64,000 nucleotides of DNA, from positions 59,527-123,526 of the forward strand of contig NZ_SACP01000017.1 in assembly GCF_004004555.2 (NCBI RefSeq), read 5' to 3'. The notes under the pieces were generated by a model. It had not been told where the DNA came from, did no database searches, and saw nothing but the letters and a program-made list of their open reading frames with translations. Shown here piece by piece: positions 63,426 through 64,000 of this stretch. The DNA comes from Methylobacterium oryzihabitans. GTDB taxonomy: Bacteria > Pseudomonadota > Alphaproteobacteria > Rhizobiales > Beijerinckiaceae. Both the position numbers and the translations under genes were made by a program. The first letter of the stretch is position 1. Each line of letters starts with the position of its first letter.

Positions 63426-63492
63426 GCCCCGATCCCCGGCTGCTGCGCAGCGCCTGAGCCCCGATCCCCGGCTGCTGCGCAGCGCCTGAGCC
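63407..63492 (+). repeat. 32-bp tandem repeat, about 2.7 copies, over the kinase stop codon
   Basis: The unit GCTGCTGCGCAGCGCCTGAG plus CCCCGATCCCCG starts at 63,407, 63,439 and 63,471. It includes the last codons LLRSA and the TGA stop, so the gene end is repeated twice downstream. Confidence 0.9.
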
Positions 63493-63510
63493 TCCATCCC
63501 AGGAGACACG

Positions 63511-64000
63511 ATGCCCGAGGCCCCCGCCCGGCGAGACGAGACCGAGCGCCTGGCGGCCGAGCCGCGGCCGGCGCCGCGCCCCCGCGTCGTCGCTCCGCCG
63601 GCCCGGCGGCCGGCTCCCCGGAGCGGCGCGGCGCCCGCGCTGCCGGGCCTGCTGCACCGGGCCGGGGCGGTCCTGCGCCACCCGGCCGGCGTGGTCGGCA
63701 CGCTGCTCGGGATCGGCGCGGTCGCGGCGGTGGCGACCAACGCCCTGACCTTCCAGTCCGGCCGCCACCCGGCGCCGCTCTTCGCCAAGGCGCCGCCCGC
63801 GGCCGGGGGGGCCGGCAAGTCCACATCCGGCAAGTCCGCATCCGACAAGTCCACATCAGACAGGTCCGCGGCCGGCAGGTCGCCGCCGGCGGCTCCGGCC
63901 CGCGAGGCCGCGGCGGCGCCGGGAGAGACGGCCCGGGCGGCCAAGCCCGCGCCGGACGGCATCGGCGACCTGATCCGCGGCGACACCCAGACCACCGCCG
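63511..64000 (+). CDS. membrane-anchored low-complexity protein, 3' end outside window
   Basis: 163 codons visible, with AGGAG before ATG 63511. A basic Pro/Ala/Arg-rich cytoplasmic head precedes one membrane helix (VVGTLLGIGAVAAVATNALTF). A periplasmic stretch follows with a repeated GKSTSGKSASDKSTSDRSAA segment. Proteins of this layout in Methylobacterium and Bradyrhizobium commonly end in a peptidoglycan-binding domain, which would lie beyond the window. Confidence 0.7.
   Translation, partial: MPEAPARRDETERLAAEPRPAPRPRVVAPPARRPAPRSGAAPALPGLLHRAGAVLRHPAGVVGTLLGIGAVAAVATNALTFQSGRHPAPLFAKAPPAAGGAGKSTSGKSASDKSTSDRSAAGRSPPAAPAREAAAAPGETARAAKPAPDGIGDLIRGDTQTTA
63811..63885 (+). repeat. 15-bp coding repeats
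   Basis: About four imperfect copies of GGCAAGTCCACATCC encode (G/D)(K/R)S(T/A)(S/A). These probably expand and contract by slippage without shifting frame. Confidence 0.6.

Noticed and set aside
63407..63492. Direct repeats considered as a CRISPR array
   Set aside because: The units abut with no unique spacers.
63790..63880. Pentapeptide-like ADLSDVDLSDADL text on the minus strand
   Set aside because: It is the reverse reading of the 15-bp coding repeats in the forward gene and has no start or surrounding domain.
59514..63995. A 1493-codon open frame on the minus strand
   Set aside because: It lies antisense to four well-supported genes, is low-complexity Arg/Ala/Gly/Pro text and has no domain. 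Long antisense frames are expected at this GC content.

Overview
The window is chromosomal DNA of a very GC-rich alphaproteobacterium, most likely Methylobacterium or a close relative in the Hyphomicrobiales. Supporting signs are the overall base composition, a MeaB chaperone GTPase, ornithine decarboxylase plus homospermidine synthase as the polyamine route, and families of palindromic intergenic repeats. No rRNA, tRNA, CRISPR array, integrase or transposase was recognised. Genus assignment is inference.

1-19 kb is catabolic. A partial acyl-CoA dehydrogenase and an alpha-methylacyl-CoA racemase-like gene broken by a 7-bp tandem duplication lead in. From 3.6 to 19 kb lies a CoA-dependent aromatic cluster that best matches the aerobic 2-aminobenzoate (anthranilate) pathway known from Azoarcus evansii. 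It holds a 2-aminobenzoate-CoA ligase, a two-domain 2-aminobenzoyl-CoA monooxygenase/reductase (divergently transcribed at 16.6 kb), a short-chain dehydrogenase, an enoyl-CoA hydratase fused in frame behind a MarR regulator, an acyl-CoA dehydrogenase, a RidA-like protein, a complete livKHMGF-type ABC importer, and a cupin and flavin monooxygenase of unknown role. The motif TTTA-N4-TGAAAT occurs at all three transcription starts and is the candidate MarR operator.

19-36 kb is mixed: an outer-membrane protein; a ZnuD-like TonB receptor with a Zur/Fur-like dyad at its start codon; an HD-GYP response regulator; an isolated fructose PTS EIIBC; a DUF2946/TonB-receptor pair; a YifB ATPase; RNase D; AlkB; a GST; a cysteine-dioxygenase-like cupin; Lrp; and OpgG with a downstream acetyltransferase.

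36.7-44 kb begins with a 0.9-kb non-coding leader before ornithine decarboxylase (position suits the alphaproteobacterial speF RNA element). It continues with an acetyltransferase, homospermidine synthase, a Uma2-type nuclease, a small protein and an amidase. 44-57 kb carries a CapD/WbpM-type sugar-nucleotide enzyme, an SMP-30 lactonase-like protein, a lipoprotein hydrolase, meaB, a GlcD-like oxidase, and an amidase/membrane protein/DUF2848/MFS group facing a GntR regulator across a perfect 14-bp palindrome.

57-64 kb has dut, a second HD-GYP protein whose receiver domain has lost its conserved residues, an AT-richer and probably acquired PD-(D/E)XK-type gene, a degenerate EAL membrane protein, an HMA metal-binding protein, a histidine kinase whose 3' end is triplicated as 32-bp tandem repeats, and the start of a further gene. 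At least five families of long inverted repeats (A to E below) are scattered between genes; several sit inside the anthranilate cluster.
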